Source: Casuarina equisetifolia
Lineage: Eukaryota > Streptophyta > Magnoliopsida > Fagales > Casuarinaceae
Assembly (NCBI GenBank): GCA_028551475.1
Contig: CM052361.1
Coordinates: 22,767,491 to 22,831,490, forward strand
Length of the DNA stretch: 64,000 nucleotides
Direction: 5' to 3'
Both the position numbers and the translations under genes were made by a program. Shown here one piece after another: positions 10,331-21,919 of the stretch. The notes below the pieces were generated by a model. The model saw only the letters and a list, made by a program, of their open reading frames with translations. It was not told the DNA's origin and did not search any database. Numbering within the stretch: the stretch's first letter is position 1; each line of letters starts with the position of its first letter.

Positions 10331-12143
10331 GATTAAAAGAGGATCTCCCTCCTCTTTGTAATCCAACAACGAGAATAAAGTCTTTCATATCGTTTTATTT
10401 AGCAAAAGATTCTTGTTCAAAGCGTATACATCTGAATCTCGAAAATATATGAGAGGTTTAAGATGCTTTATCTTAAAAAGGAACCACAAAGAGATTTTGA
10501 AAGTTTGGTTGGAGCAACTGCCATCCATATTGACTTGTCCTAAAGAATATTCAAGGGTGGATTCAAAATAACCCTTCGAACTAAGGTCATCACTAAGAAA
10601 TCCACTTTTATTGTTGATTTTGGTGAAAGTTTAGGGTATTGGCTAAAAGGAAGTTGGACAAAATAATACAATCCCGTGAATGAAAAATATACTGAGCAGA
10701 CCAAATACTGACTAAACCAAGAAATAATGATACGTGTGACATCAATTTGGAAGTGAAAGATGGGAGAATTCTATAATAATTTTTTTTAGCATAATTAACA
10801 AGTCAAGAAATAGTGACTAAACCACATAAAAAAGTTAGAAAGTACCTAATTTTGTTGGGAATAGGTATTACCTAGAATCTCTTAATTCCAAGTTTAACAC
10901 TCAAGTATGTGCACTAAGAAAAAGAAAAAATACATAAAGAGAGAGGGTGATTCTTCAATCCAAGATGCTCTTTTGTAAAGTAGAGAGACAAATGTCATGA
11001 ATTAGTATAACAAGTCTCATGGATAGTCTTTAACTATGGCTTTGCCCAACTTCAATTAAGTCCATGGCTCCTTTTATAGAGCAATTGTAGTCCTCTATAA
11101 GAAAAATTTAAGAAAATTATAAATAAAGAAAATGAAAAGAGAGACGTTGATTGATAATAGTGCAAAAGAAAGAAATAGAGGCACATTGCCCCAGTAAAAG
11201 AGAGAGAGAAAAACTCCTTATTTGGGAATAAGTATTTTAATCAACGCCTTTTTGTTATGTGCTTTTTTGTTTTGTATATTTTCTTTCCTATCTATATGCA
11301 AATGGAAATGTATAGTTAGCCTCGTCTGAGTTTTCTTTCCTAAAGGAAATCCTTTTCTTTGATCTTTCTCTTTTGGATTGGCGTTTTATCTTCTCACTCT
11401 TAATCACTTTGGGAAACTTTGCCATGTATTTGATCAAAAGATTTCGATGTAGGCGAAAAGCGGGAATAGAGTATTCACTAAAAACGTGGTTAGGAGAACC
11501 AGCTTAAACTACCCTATTTGACGTTGGCTTTACTCGGAATTCCTAACCCCGCTTCGCAGCATCGCGATGGCCTTCCCCTGTTCCCTCTGAATTTTCAGTT
11601 TCCTCAAATCATAAGTAAGAGTGAACATTTTCTTCTAATCAGAGGTAAAAGTTGGCCCGAGAAAAACGAAGTTTCTTCTGTAGAAGCGGCGCTTTTTTCT
11701 TGTAGCAGACGGTGCCAATTTCTGCAGCTTGAAGAAATAAGCCATGATTCCGACACCAGTCAAATGCAGGTGAAGAGGAAATAGGCGGTGGAAGAAGCAG
11801 ATGGTTTTTACTAATTAAGAGACTTAAGTTCCCCTATTTAGCCTTTGTTCTCTGTTTTTTCTCTCAAAAACGGGATTCTTTGCATCCATGTAGCTTTCTT
11901 TGTTTTGACAGAGAGGGAGTAAGAAAATTTTCTGCAGATTACTAAAACGCAATTAGCCTCTCTAACAAGCAAACACTCAATAACGATCTAAGAAGCTTGC
12001 TACACTTCAACAGTTTGACTTACACTAATAGCTAACATCTGTTTCCAAGTCTAGATTTAGTGAGAGAAACTCTATATATCATCATCAAAACTTTCTTCCA
12101 TCTTTTCATGAAATCAGTCGACCAGTGTCATTGCAGACCCGGC
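10330..12143. other. 3' flank of LecRK C, no gene seen
   Basis: This stretch is shared, in order, with the 3' flanks of E (22310-23850), G (36250-37770), H (43690-44227, right half only) and J (57770-59045). Frames such as 11518-11784 are not kept open across the copies, so they are treated as chance. The last 200 bp before the stop codon (near 12060-12140) are conserved in all units (CTTCCATCTTTTCTC-like word) and probably belong to the 3' UTR. Confidence 0.6.
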
Positions 12144-14144
12144 TCAACGACCACTCTTCAAGATTGATCCAAGGGCAGATATGGGAGGAGTAGAAGTTCG
12201 GCTTGGTAAGAAATCAGATGATTCATCCCTTTTCAATGTAAAAAAAGAAACTCTCTCTTTTGTTAATTCCGGCAGACCAGCATCACCATCCAAAAATTGC
12301 ATCACTTGCCTCATGCTAGGCCTAGATGATGGCATAGCGTGAGAGCAAAGCAAGCCTACTTTCAAGACCAATACCATTTCTTCCTCCACATAACTCCCTT
12401 CCAATCGACGATCACATGCATCAAGAATAGCTCCATTTCTCCAGCATTCAAACACCCAATCAACCAGCATCACCCGTTCTGGCGGTCCCTGATGCTCTAT
12501 AGGTCTCCTTCCACAAGCCACCTCGAGCATGAAAGTCCCAAAAGCATAAACATCAGTACAGGTCGTTGCCCTCCCTGCTCTCGTAAGCTCCGGAGCCAAA
12601 TAGCCAATAGTGCCAACCACACGGGTGGTTTCGGGATTGGTACCGTGGTCATATAATTTTGCAAGTCCAAAATCTCCTAGCCTTGAATTGAATTCAGCAT
12701 CCAAGAGAACATTGCTTGCTTTTATATCTCTATGCAAAACAACTTGTTCCCATTCTTCATGGAGGTAAAGAAGGCCAGATGCTACCCCTCTGATAATTCG
12801 AAATCGTTGAAGCCAATTAAGGCTGAGGTTTATGTTGCGATACAAGAACTTTTCGAGACTTCCGTTAGGCATATAATCATAGACCAACAGTAGTTCCCGC
12901 TTTTGCCGGCAATAGCCCAGGAGCTGCACTAAGTTCCTATGCCTCATTCTTCCCATGCTAATTATCTCCGCCACAAATTCCTTCATCCCTTGTTTGGAGT
13001 TGTGGGAGACTTTCTTGATTGCAACCTGAACATTAGACAATGGAAGCGTTCCGCTATAAACCTTTCCAAAACCTCCAGCTCCGAGAAGTTCTGAATCTCT
13101 GAAACCTTGGGTTGCGTTGTGAAGTTCCTTATATGTGAACCTGTGAAGACCATAATCGTCTTCCCATTCTTCACGTACTTCTCTAGAATCCTTCCGCCTT
13201 AAGATGTAAACAGCTCCCGGGATCGTTATCAGCACAACCGCTGCTGCTACGAGTGAAGTGACGATCTGTACTCGCGGTTTCTCTCTCTTTTTCCTGTGAT
13301 GGGAAACGGGAAGAGGAGGGAGGCTCGAAACGTCAAGGCTTTGCGCTGGTCCACTTGAATTAAAGCTCCATCCCAGGATGTAATGATCACTTACCAAGGA
13401 ACCTGTGGCTGAGGAGAAACCAACATACATATGATCGAAGAGAAATTCAGAAAGATTAATGGTCTTCGATAATAGAGGTGTTTCTGGTTTTGCTGTTTCA
13501 ATTGGAGCGAGTCTTACGCTCAGTAACATTTGTGCTTCATCATAGTCTATCCAAAGACATATTGGATCCCCACTTGTGAACCTCAAGCTTTTTTCAAATT
13601 GATCCCCATACGTTGCGGGAAATGATACAACGGAAGTGATGTTGTTGACATCGATTCCCACGGAACTATTTGTAAGATCTCCCAAATCAGTGTTCATAAC
13701 TGTGTCAAGCTCGATAGCCAAGATGTGGTTTGTAAGAAGGCCATTACTGGAAGCGTTGAAGAGTCCCAAGTAACCGCCTGCCGAAGAGTGGGTGAAATCC
13801 GTCGAAGGAGCGATGGTGAAGGCAATGCCGTCACCACCAAGATTTGGATATCTAGGAACTATGGCAAACACAAAGTTTGTAGAAAATGAAACACATGAAG
13901 TTGAACTGGATGAGGTTTTGAATCTGATGGGGAATGGGTAGAAAGCATGGCCACTGCTCATTTGCGACAAATTAGTTAGCTGCAACAGACCATTGGACTG
14001 GATTTGTGCGATTCCTTCAAGATGCAGTTCGGCCTGACGAAATCCATTGTAGATGAAATGGTTTTCATCTTCAGGAACGGCCAAGGGAACACTGGAAACA
14101 AAGAGAACTAAGAGAAAATGGAGTGATCTAGGAACCGTGGCCAT
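12144..14144 (-). CDS. L-type lectin receptor kinase C, intact
   Basis: The only complete LecRK in the window: 666 residues in one exon, as usual for the family. A signal peptide spans residues 1-24 (FLLVLFVSSVPLAVP). A legume-type lectin domain (about 26-270) shows FIYNGFR, SFSTNFVFAIVP, HILAIELDT and VGIDVNN. A TM helix lies at about 293-315, followed by Arg/Lys. The kinase (about 350-620) has P-loop GAGGFGKV (355-362), catalytic Lys377 in VAIKK, Glu393, HRD 471-473 with Lys475 and Asn478, DFG 491-493 and APE 517-519, so it is an active-type RD kinase. The motif set resembles clade IV LecRKs. Such proteins sit in the plasma membrane, with the lectin outside and Ser/Thr kinase in the cytosol, and act in defence or development; the ligand cannot be inferred. 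The start is chosen because paralogues share it and a signal peptide follows. Expression is not shown. Confidence 0.95.
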   Translation of the reverse strand: MATVPRSLHFLLVLFVSSVPLAVPEDENHFIYNGFRQAELHLEGIAQIQSNGLLQLTNLSQMSSGHAFYPFPIRFKTSSSSTSCVSFSTNFVFAIVPRYPNLGGDGIAFTIAPSTDFTHSSAGGYLGLFNASSNGLLTNHILAIELDTVMNTDLGDLTNSSVGIDVNNITSVVSFPATYGDQFEKSLRFTSGDPICLWIDYDEAQMLLSVRLAPIETAKPETPLLSKTINLSEFLFDHMYVGFSSATGSLVSDHYILGWSFNSSGPAQSLDVSSLPPLPVSHHRKKREKPRVQIVTSLVAAAVVLITIPGAVYILRRKDSREVREEWEDDYGLHRFTYKELHNATQGFRDSELLGAGGFGKVYSGTLPLSNVQVAIKKVSHNSKQGMKEFVAEIISMGRMRHRNLVQLLGYCRQKRELLLVYDYMPNGSLEKFLYRNINLSLNWLQRFRIIRGVASGLLYLHEEWEQVVLHRDIKASNVLLDAEFNSRLGDFGLAKLYDHGTNPETTRVVGTIGYLAPELTRAGRATTCTDVYAFGTFMLEVACGRRPIEHQGPPERVMLVDWVFECWRNGAILDACDRRLEGSYVEEEMVLVLKVGLLCSHAMPSSRPSMRQVMQFLDGDAGLPELTKERVSFFTLKRDESSDFLPSRTSTPPISALGSILKSGR

Positions 14145-14610
14145 TGGGAAAAAGGTTCTTCTTTTCGTGTCTGAAGGCTTTTCTTTGTTTAATAACCGGG
14201 ATCTTGTTAACTAATGGCTTACTTTTTCCAACATTGCCTAGAAGTTCCAGCCACCTTTGTTGACCCTTCAAAACGTGATTTCATCTTGCCGAGAAAAGTT
14301 AGAAACTGTGGCCATTGGGAAAATGGTTTACTCGCAAATCAATAGTTTGGGAATTGGAAAAGCTTAATGAAACCAAAAACCGAAAATCTATATTCCAAGT
14401 ATAATAGATAACCATCAATTATCTTTTGACCGGTTTAAAAGATTGACAACGAAGCATGATTAGTAAAACGATTTCCTCCATTTTCTTCAATGTAATTATC
14501 ATCTTTATAGTTTTTCTCAAGTACCTGCAGAGGCAATGCCCTTTGGCTATACGAATGGCAGGATCAGGGAATGAATGAACCTTTCTTATCTAAATACGAT
14601 ATTGGCAAGC
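14145..14610. other. 5' flank of LecRK C
   Basis: Leader and promoter region. It is alignable to the flanks of G (39780-40740), H (52620-53190) and J (62235-62440) through shared words such as CTTTTCTTTGTTTAA and CAGCCACCTTTGTTGA. No other gene is seen. Confidence 0.5.
14188..14197 (-). promoter_or_regulatory. TATA-like box of LecRK C
   Basis: On the minus strand TTATTAAACAAAGAAAAGCC lies about 45-55 bp before the ATG. The same spot in G, H and J reads TATTTAAAC or ATTTAAAC, each followed by AAAGCC, and A has TTTTAAACTAAG. This is the best conserved noncoding word in the 5' flanks and sits where a core promoter with a short leader would be. Function is inferred from position and conservation only. 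Confidence 0.4.
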
Positions 14611-15240
14611 CTACATTCCGAGAGTTGATTCAAATGAGTTGAGGCCTATTACTTCAATTCCCACATGATTATCTTTGAAGAGTTGATTCAGGCATTACGG
14701 CCCAGATTTGGTATGCCGAATGGCCATTACTGGAATATTGAGGGTCCATATTAGTCATATTACTTTCTTTCTTGAAATCAGCCTCTTAGAGATAGGAAAT
14801 ACATCTATTCATAAAGAACATAACATATCAGTATATTGGTAATGCAGGGTGTATATCTAATTTTGACAGACCCTCTCACCATAAATATAAGAAAATGTTT
14901 TTCATTATAATTCAATTGGCAAGTGAGAAGGTGTCTCACATAAAATCTGATTATGATATCATATTAAAAAGTATATTGATTTCAATATATAAAGAATGCT
15001 ACAAGGCACTATATTATAGTGAAATACACATTCAGTTTTAGTGACCCTAGATATTGATTTGCTAGAATAAGGGGAAAGTTCCATGCGACATTCATGATGA
15101 ATGCAATTCTGACACTACCTAGAATTGTTTTGAAGAATCATGGCAAGAACAAATTTTGCAGAAAACAAAAAGGATGAGATTCTATTGAATTCTATTCGAA
15201 GAAAGCATGACGAACTCCTTGCTGTGAATTTTTGGTTACT
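14611..15240 (-). pseudogene. ghost lectin-domain relic upstream of C
   Basis: Two pieces resemble the lectin domain when read on the minus strand. At about 15115-15230 plus-strand words ATCATGGCAAGAACAAATTT and GCAGAAAAC match the codons for STNFVFAI in intact genes. At 14611-14735 GAGTTGATTCAAATGA, CCCACATGATTATC and GGCCATTACTGGAA match the VGIDVNN and FNASSNGL segments. Between them is AT-rich filler also present in the relic at 19185-20037. The order is correct for one gene on the minus strand. It is much more decayed than LecRK A-J, so it is probably an older second paralogue of the duplicated unit. Confidence 0.6.
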
Positions 15241-15379
15241 AGGGATCAACCTATGCAATGGATTATTAGCAGAATAACATCGATCATATAACAAAGATAT
15301 ATATATCAAATAAGAAGCAATATCAAAAACTTTATATGGTTTGAAAAAGTAGTTACTTTATCCTTAAGCACCAATTTAT

Positions 15380-16295
15380 TTTTTTAATAGAAATATAAAT
15401 TTGCATTAATAAAATTTAGTGTATAGAAGTATAACAACATATCTTAGCATTACAATTTCTTTTGTTGTAGAAAGTTAATTTTAATAAACTAACCACCCAA
15501 TGAAATTATTTTATTAATGCCAATAATTTAAATTAAATATACCAATCTACCTCTTCATTAGTAGTTGAAAGTCCTTGTAAATTTCTTTATGGCAATTGAC
15601 ATACCCATAAAGAACTAAGATAAGAGTGGTTCTTTGTTTGAGGAGATCTCTTTAACTTCATACCATAGAACCTTTAATATTAAAATGCATTACTAAAGAT
15701 TTTACATTTTATATTGCAAATCCACTTATTCCATAAGGAATAGTATACAAATTTAATGAGATTCTGAAGCAAATATCCCAAAGAGAATTTTATTCTAAAG
15801 ATTCAATAATCTTAATCCTCATTTCTTCTTTAGTAACTAACTTGTTTTTCAAGCCACTTTATGAGGACAATGTATATTTGTGCTATCCACCCATGGAAAG
15901 TTCCTCATCTTGTTTTCAATCTTATAAATTGTTTGCTTCAATGGTAGGAAAACTGGCATCTAAAATGTCCATGTGAAAATTAGGACTGACTTTGCCAACT
16001 ATAGTTGTCTTGCGTAACTAAGATGTTTCATTCTCTAATATTTTATTCTTATAAATATTTTATCTATCAAACCCTTATAATCAACATGAGTTAGTCTTTT
16101 CATGATCAAGGAAACTCTAAGATTTCTAATAAAGAGTGTACCCATATAGAAGGGTGAGTCATCTAAAATAAGAAGTTGTTCCTTTTCTAACAATCCTAAA
16201 AATAATAATTTACATTTGCTTGGGTCATAATATAGACCTGTAAGTTCATCAAATTTTTTGAAGGCTTCTGCAAAATAGAGTATTGAACTATATCA
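15380..16295 (-). mobile_element. 5'-truncated L1-type LINE, reverse transcriptase end
   Basis: On the minus strand from about 16290 the reading is FAEAFKKFDELTGLYYDPSK, then RLTHVDYKGLIDKIFIRIK, HLSYARQL, KSVLIFTW, and IYKIENKMRNFPWVD with PHKVA: the C-terminal part of a plant non-LTR retrotransposon ORF2 (end of palm, thumb and connection). Several stops interrupt it. The left end, in element orientation, is TTTATATTTCTATTAAAAAAA, the AT-rich tail and poly-A typical of plant LINEs. It abuts LecRK D exactly where that kinase stops, so it probably accompanied the truncation. No target duplication was identified, so exact ends are approximate. Confidence 0.7.
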
Positions 16296-17745
16296 CCATG
16301 AGAATCTGTGCTTGTATAATTTTAGAAGGCCAAAATCTCCTAGCCTTGCATTTTGATTCACCATTCAATAGAACATTTCTTGCTTTTAAATTTGTGTAGA
16401 ACAACATGTTCCCGCTCTTCATGTAGATAATCGTGAGGCCAGTTTAGGCTTTGACTTATGTTATAGTACAAGAACTTGTCAAGGCTACCGTAGGCATATA
16501 ATCATAAAAGTAGAAGTTTCCTCTCTCATTAGCAATAGCCTAGGATTTGCACCAAGTTCCTATGCCTCATTCTTCCCTTGCTGACGATCTCAGCTGCGAA
16601 TTCTTTCATACTTTGTTTGGAATCATGGGAGACTTTGTTGATTGCAACTTGAAGATTACATCTATACACCTCCCCGAAACCTCCTTCTCCAAGAAGTTGT
16701 CTTTAAAACTGTTTGGATTTTGTCCCGCACCAAAAGTAAAGTTTCATTCTTGTAGACTTATAAAGTTGTTTCCTCTTTTTGAGTGCAAAATACCGTGGAA
16801 CCGACTTAATCGAAACCTTGGATTACGCTGTGCCTTAAGATGTAAGCAGCCCCAGGGCCGTTATCTGCAAAATTGCTGCTGCCATAAGTAATGTCACGAT
16901 CAATGCTCCTCGTTTCTCTTCCTTTTTCCTCCCTTGGGGAAAGGGAGGGAGGCTCGAAATGTCAAGGCTTTGCGCTGGTCCACTTGTATTAAAGCTCCAT
17001 CCTCAAATGTACTAGTCACTTGCCACGAGACCAGAGGCTGATGAGAAGCCAATGTACATATATTGTAAGAGAATTTCAGACAAATCAATGGTCTTCGGTA
17101 ATAGAGGTCGACCTGTTTTTGGGATTCCCGTCTGGGCGAGAGTTATATTCAGTAACTTTTCTGCTTCATCATCGTCTATCCAAATATTCATTGGATGTCC
17201 ATTGTAGAGCTTCAAGTTTATATTGTCCCGTTCGGCCTCATACATTGCAGGAGCTGATTCAAGTGATTGGAGTCCGTTGACGTCGATTCGCACGTGATTA
17301 TCTGAAGGATCTAGAAATTCAACTTCGTAGTCCATAACTATGTCAAGCTCGATGGCCAAGATGTGGTTTGTAGGAACTCTGCAAGAGCATCGGTGAAATC
17401 CGTCGAGGGAGCGATAGTGAAGGGAATGCCATCACCACTAAGCTTTGCATATTCAAGAACCAAGGCAAACACGAAGTTTGTAGAAAATGAAACAGATGAA
17501 TTTAAACTGGATAAGGTTTTGAATCTTGTGGGAAAATTGGTAGAAAGCATAGCCGACCTTTAGGTTTGAAAGATTGGTTAGCTGCAACAGATCATTGCGG
17601 TGGATTTTTGCAATTCCATCAAGATGCACTTTGGCCTGACGAAAGCCATTGTAGATTAATTTGTTTTCATCTTCAACAAAGGCAAGGGAATAGTGGAAAC
17701 ATAGAGAACAATGACAAAATGGAGTGATCTAAGAACTGTAACCAT
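16296..17745 (-). pseudogene. LecRK pseudogene D, truncated kinase
   Basis: The start ATG at 17745 opens MVTVLRSLHFVIVLYVSTIP, but a 1-bp deletion shifts the frame at the signal-peptide end. Lectin pieces follow in different frames: SFSTNFVFALVLEY, then a deletion joining ALAEFL to TSWP that removes the GLFNASSNGL segment, then NHVRIDVNGLQSLESAPAMY and NIWIDDDEAEKLLNITLA. A stop occurs after VASD. The TM region (about 16840-16910) is decayed. Kinase remnants ([16 protein letters not shown] and LGDFGL) reach 16300, where a LINE tail begins; activation loop and C-lobe are absent. Clearly dead. Confidence 0.88.
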
Positions 17746-18100
17746 CGTGTGTTGTAAAAAACAATAGACCGGTATGTAATGTGTAGTTAGAACGTTTGTG
17801 TTATGTTCTAATTGAATCCGGATTGATGCTCAAACTGCACTGCACAAATCTGCAATGCACGTTGAGTTTCTGGTTTTCGACATTCTGATTGCTCTCTCTC
17901 AGTGTTTCTCTGTGCTAACCTCTTCAGAATGAATCTACAACAATCTAACCACTCCCTTAACTGCATGTGGTGGAATGCGCTAAAATGTTGACTGTATCTC
18001 TAAACAAGTGTCAAACCAAGTTGTTTTGCCGTTTACCTAGTCAATAACAAAATGATAAGACAACTTGCTGGTTATGATTCGTACTTCATCAAAGAGAAAA
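17746..18100. other. unassigned 350-bp insertion in the leader of D
   Basis: In other copies the ATG is preceded directly by the leader word whose plus-strand form is GGAAAATGGTTCTCC. In D this word appears only at about 18100, so some 350 bp have been inserted between leader and ATG. The insert is T/C-rich in places (CTCTCTCTCAGTGTTTCTC), like an LTR leader, and begins near TGTGTTG. I could not find matching inverted ends or a target duplication, so the type stays open. Confidence 0.5.
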
Positions 18101-19184
18101 TGGTTCTCCTTTTTCTATCAAAAGGCTTCTTTTTGTTGCATTACCTTGACCTGCCTAGGAGGAAGACAAATACAAATTTTTTGTTTTTGGTTCCGTACTA
18201 AGATAAATCTTTAATATTCACTTGATAAAGCAATGCCAACAATAATCACTTGAACTTCAGTTTTGGCTATTTCTTTGACCCACTAATCTTGCCTTACAAT
18301 GATCCATGGAGCTAGTGATGGAGCTCAACAGAATAAATCAGTTTCCAATCAACGGAAATTGCAAGAGAAGCGCAGGGGACAGTGATCTATGGTTGATTCA
18401 TCTAATGAGCATTTAGCTCCTCGTACGTAGTTTTTTTGCCAAAGCTTATCTTTCACAGCACGGTTATGTAAGGTGGGATTGAAAAATGAATGGTAATTTA
18501 GCAGCTAAACATGCAGGTGGAAAACGTTCACGACCAAGCCAGGTTTGAAACTAGCTGTCGGTAGAGAAGCAACCGATAACATCAAATGGATAGTCAGAGT
18601 CTCAATAATTAGGAGCAAATATCATACTACGAAAACGACTTCTATCAAATTTTTCTGAATAAATTGCAACTTATGCATGCTAATTAATCTACATTATTGG
18701 GAGAAAATATCATATAAAGGAAGTAGTTATGCCCGTTCAGACAGCATGCCATTAAACTTTTTTTGTTTATTCTTAAATCAATAGTATTGGAATTTGACAT
18801 AATTTGTTTATAAAATTTCAAGGTCCTAAAAGTTCGAATTTTTTTTTCTGCATAACCGTCATTTGGCTTCAAAAGCTTACAGAAAAAAAAAACCGAAAAT
18901 ATGAATTCCTATTAGAACATATAAACAATCCCTTTGACAGGTCTAAAAGATTAACAAAGAAACATGAGTAGAAAAGAAAATTCTTCTATTTCTTCGATGT
19001 CAGTATCATCTTTTATACCTTTTTTAAACAACAAGCAAAAATAAGGTTCTTCCAATGCCCATTCATTTTGGTGAATGGCAGGATCAGGAAATACGCCTAT
19101 CCTTTAGTACCTTTCAAATAATGTAAGAAATATGAATGAAACTTTTATATCTAAGCAAAGTATTGGCGAGCCTATATTGTGGGA
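18101..19184. other. 5' flank of D, shared spacer
   Basis: The first part (18101-18290) continues the LecRK leader. A short stretch at 18300-18430 is unique in the window and has a frame without stop for about 40 codons; no family is recognised. From 18580 on the flank matches those of G, H and J (ATTATTAGGAGCAAATATC, then TTTTTTGTTTATTCTTAAATC). No gene is supported. Confidence 0.5.
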
Positions 19185-20037
19185 GCTAATTCAGATGATT
19201 TGAGGCCTATTCACTTCCATTCCCGCATGATTATCTATAAATATTTTATTCAAACAGCATGGCTGAGGTGAAAGGCAATTGCTCGAATTACTAAAGGGTC
19301 CTCGCTAGATAGGTTCCTTTCTTTCTTGAAATCAGCTTATAAAAGGGAGAAATACCTCAACTTACAAAGAACATAATATATCAGTATATTAGTGATACTA
19401 GACATGTATTGAATTTTTACACAAACTTGCTCCTTGAGTATGAACCACTTTCCACAACAACCCAATTTACATCTGAAAAGGTATCCCACTTGAAATCTGA
19501 CACATGTTAAAAAGTAAATTAATTTTTTAAAATTAGAATAGAAGAATACCTATTCACTCGAAAGTATGAGTTCCTATTAAAAATTAATTAATTAGCTTCT
19601 TAAATAGAAGAATACCCTAACATATAAAGAATATTATAAGTCAATATATTGATAACTTAAAATATAAAATAAATTTTAATGAGGTTGTGTTGGGGTATTC
19701 ATGGAGAACGCAATGTTGTCAACACCAAGATCTTTTGTTTGAAGAACCATGGCAAGAAAAAGTTTATAGAAAATGGAAGGGATGAGATTGTGTTGAATTT
19801 TGTTAGAAGAAAGCACCCCTAACTCTTTGCTATGAATTGAATTGGAAGATTAACATGGATCACATAACAAACACATATGCAGCAAATAAAAAAGGATATC
19901 CAAGATTTTTCTACAGTTCCATCAAGGCGCAGAGGAGCTTGATTGAAGCCAAGGTAGATGAAGTTTTCCCCTTGGGCAAGCCAAGCACGATGAGAAAATG
20001 AGGAATCGAAGAACTGTTGGCGTTGGGAGAAAAGCAA
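19185..20037 (-). pseudogene. ghost LecRK relic upstream of D (signal peptide and lectin pieces)
   Basis: Read on the minus strand, RAWLAQGENFIYLGFNQAPL and RLDGTVEKS (about 19985-19910) give a LecRK N-terminus. Lectin codons matching the FSTNFVFAI region lie at about 19725-19840, and those for the VGIDVN/LESAPAM region at about 19185-19260. AT-rich filler at 19300-19720 separates them, as in the relic at 14611-15240. The N-terminus resembles the relics at 8.3 and 42.0 kb rather than the main family. This supports an ancestral second gene in each unit. Non-functional. Confidence 0.65.
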
Positions 20038-21914
20038 AGAGGCTTCTTTTTGTAGAGAGCTTTACACCCCCGAAAAAAGTTTACTATCAACGGCTTAATC
20101 TAATTAAGATTTCTTAACAATTATTTGACTACATTCGCATATACTGTTATTGGACCTTTTATTTAATTATATTAACCCGATATCAGATCTATTTAACTAT
20201 TTTTAGTGTCGAAAGTCATAGATAAAAGTCTGTGATTACATTGAGAATTGTCCCATGAGCAGAAAACAACAGCGTTAAGAATATTTTGCGAGATTTTCCA
20301 TGAAACAAATAGGCTGCCATTGATCGAAGCGAACCAATGATTGCTCTGTACCTTCTTGGTGTGGTTCATGGTATAGGGCCGGAAATGGTCTCAGTTCTTG
20401 CATCGTCACTTCTGAACAAAGTCTTGGCAAGATAAGTAAGATTATTTCTTTGATCCGATCAGCTTCACTCAATTGGAGTGTGACCATATTATCCAAATGC
20501 CTAACAACTCTTCCTTTGTCCTCCTGTTCTGAAGTAGTGTTGAGTGAATTACAATAATTTAAGTTTCAATCATGCATTAAGATATCATGTAGGACCCCTA
20601 TTACCCCAATAACATTTTCTAGTTATCAAAATAATATGAAAAGAAACTGATGATGTTGTCGTTATCAACTTTTTTAAAGGCAACAAAACCTGAAAACCAT
20701 TGGATGGATGTATTTTTGAATCCGACAACGTGAGGGAGGTACAAGATTAAATGGAAGCACAAAAGGTCATTTGATCAGAAGCTAAAACTTCGATGGTAGA
20801 GAATCTATCGCTTTAAAGGGTTGATCATTATTAGGACTAAGATATCAGCATTATATTCAATTTGATTCATATGATTATTAGGGAGAAATAGGGTGCGTCA
20901 TACACAAAGTCTAATTATTTTATTGACATTATTTTGGCCTAATATTTTTAAGCTCCAACACCACTTGTTAGTTACATTTTAAAAGACCTCACCACTTATA
21001 AGTTATATTTTAAGCCTTCACTTATATGAAGCGTTTTTTTTTTAACTTTTGTATACCCAGATGTGGAACTACCTCCAATAGTAGTACTACAACTTTTCCA
21101 TGTGGTGGCTTAATTGCCTTCTGTTTATGGTATGAAAATGCAAATGCATTATATTCGTCCTCACTTTTTTCTCCTTTTGTCAACTAGTCAGAAAAACTTC
21201 AGGAATCACGATAGAAGGGAATAGCCTGATTGTTGCCTCAATGATTCTCATTACTTCATCATGATTACATGAAAAATGCATAATTTGATCTATAACTGAC
21301 GCATTGACAAACTTACCATCACTTGAATTATAAAAAAAGGAGAACCTTTATAATGAGAGCCTTAGATGTAAATAGGATTTTGAAAAGTTTTACTTGTCAG
21401 AAACATGCATGCAATGCAGTAGTTGATCATGTCCGCTAAACAAGAAATAACAGCGTTAAGGACCTGTATTGAGCGTGGCTGCAAAAGGCTGCCATTGATT
21501 GAACAGTACCAATAATTTTGCCAAACCTTCCATGGAGTACGGTTGAGAGAATTACAATTGTTTTCTTTCGAACATCGGTTAAAGATATAAATCATGCGTG
21601 AAATTGATGTTACAGATCAAATCTCTTATGCAGAGAAAATGGGTGCAATACATGCATAAAAATAATTTTAGAATATATAGACGATGCTGTTGTCGACTTT
21701 AACGAAGGCAACAAAATGTGAAAAATGAACGGAAATATGGGATGGGGATTGATTTAGTTGTTGAAAATCTCATAAAACGGGTGAAAGTCCACCTTGTTTG
21801 GCTGAGGTGCTTATGAACAGGATTCGTTGGGGAAAGACATAAATGGACTCCTATTGTGAGCTGCTGAGGTAGTGTTGGGCTTAGAAATATTTAAGTACAG
21901 AAGGTTAGTAAGAA
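20038..21914. other. unit spacer with two copies of the dispersed module
   Basis: No gene is supported. Sequence at 20200-20540 parallels 56970-57290 and 42880-43010. Sequence at 21070-21600 parallels 9480-9990 and 43150-43690 (shared ACAACTTTTCCATGTGGTGG). Short frames here (e.g. 20275-20496) do not keep their reading in the other copies. Confidence 0.55.
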
Positions 21915-21919
21915 GTTTA

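Noticed and set aside
11518..11784. 88-codon plus frame downstream of C
   Set aside because: Paralogous flanks have stops and indels, and the peptide has no recognisable domain.
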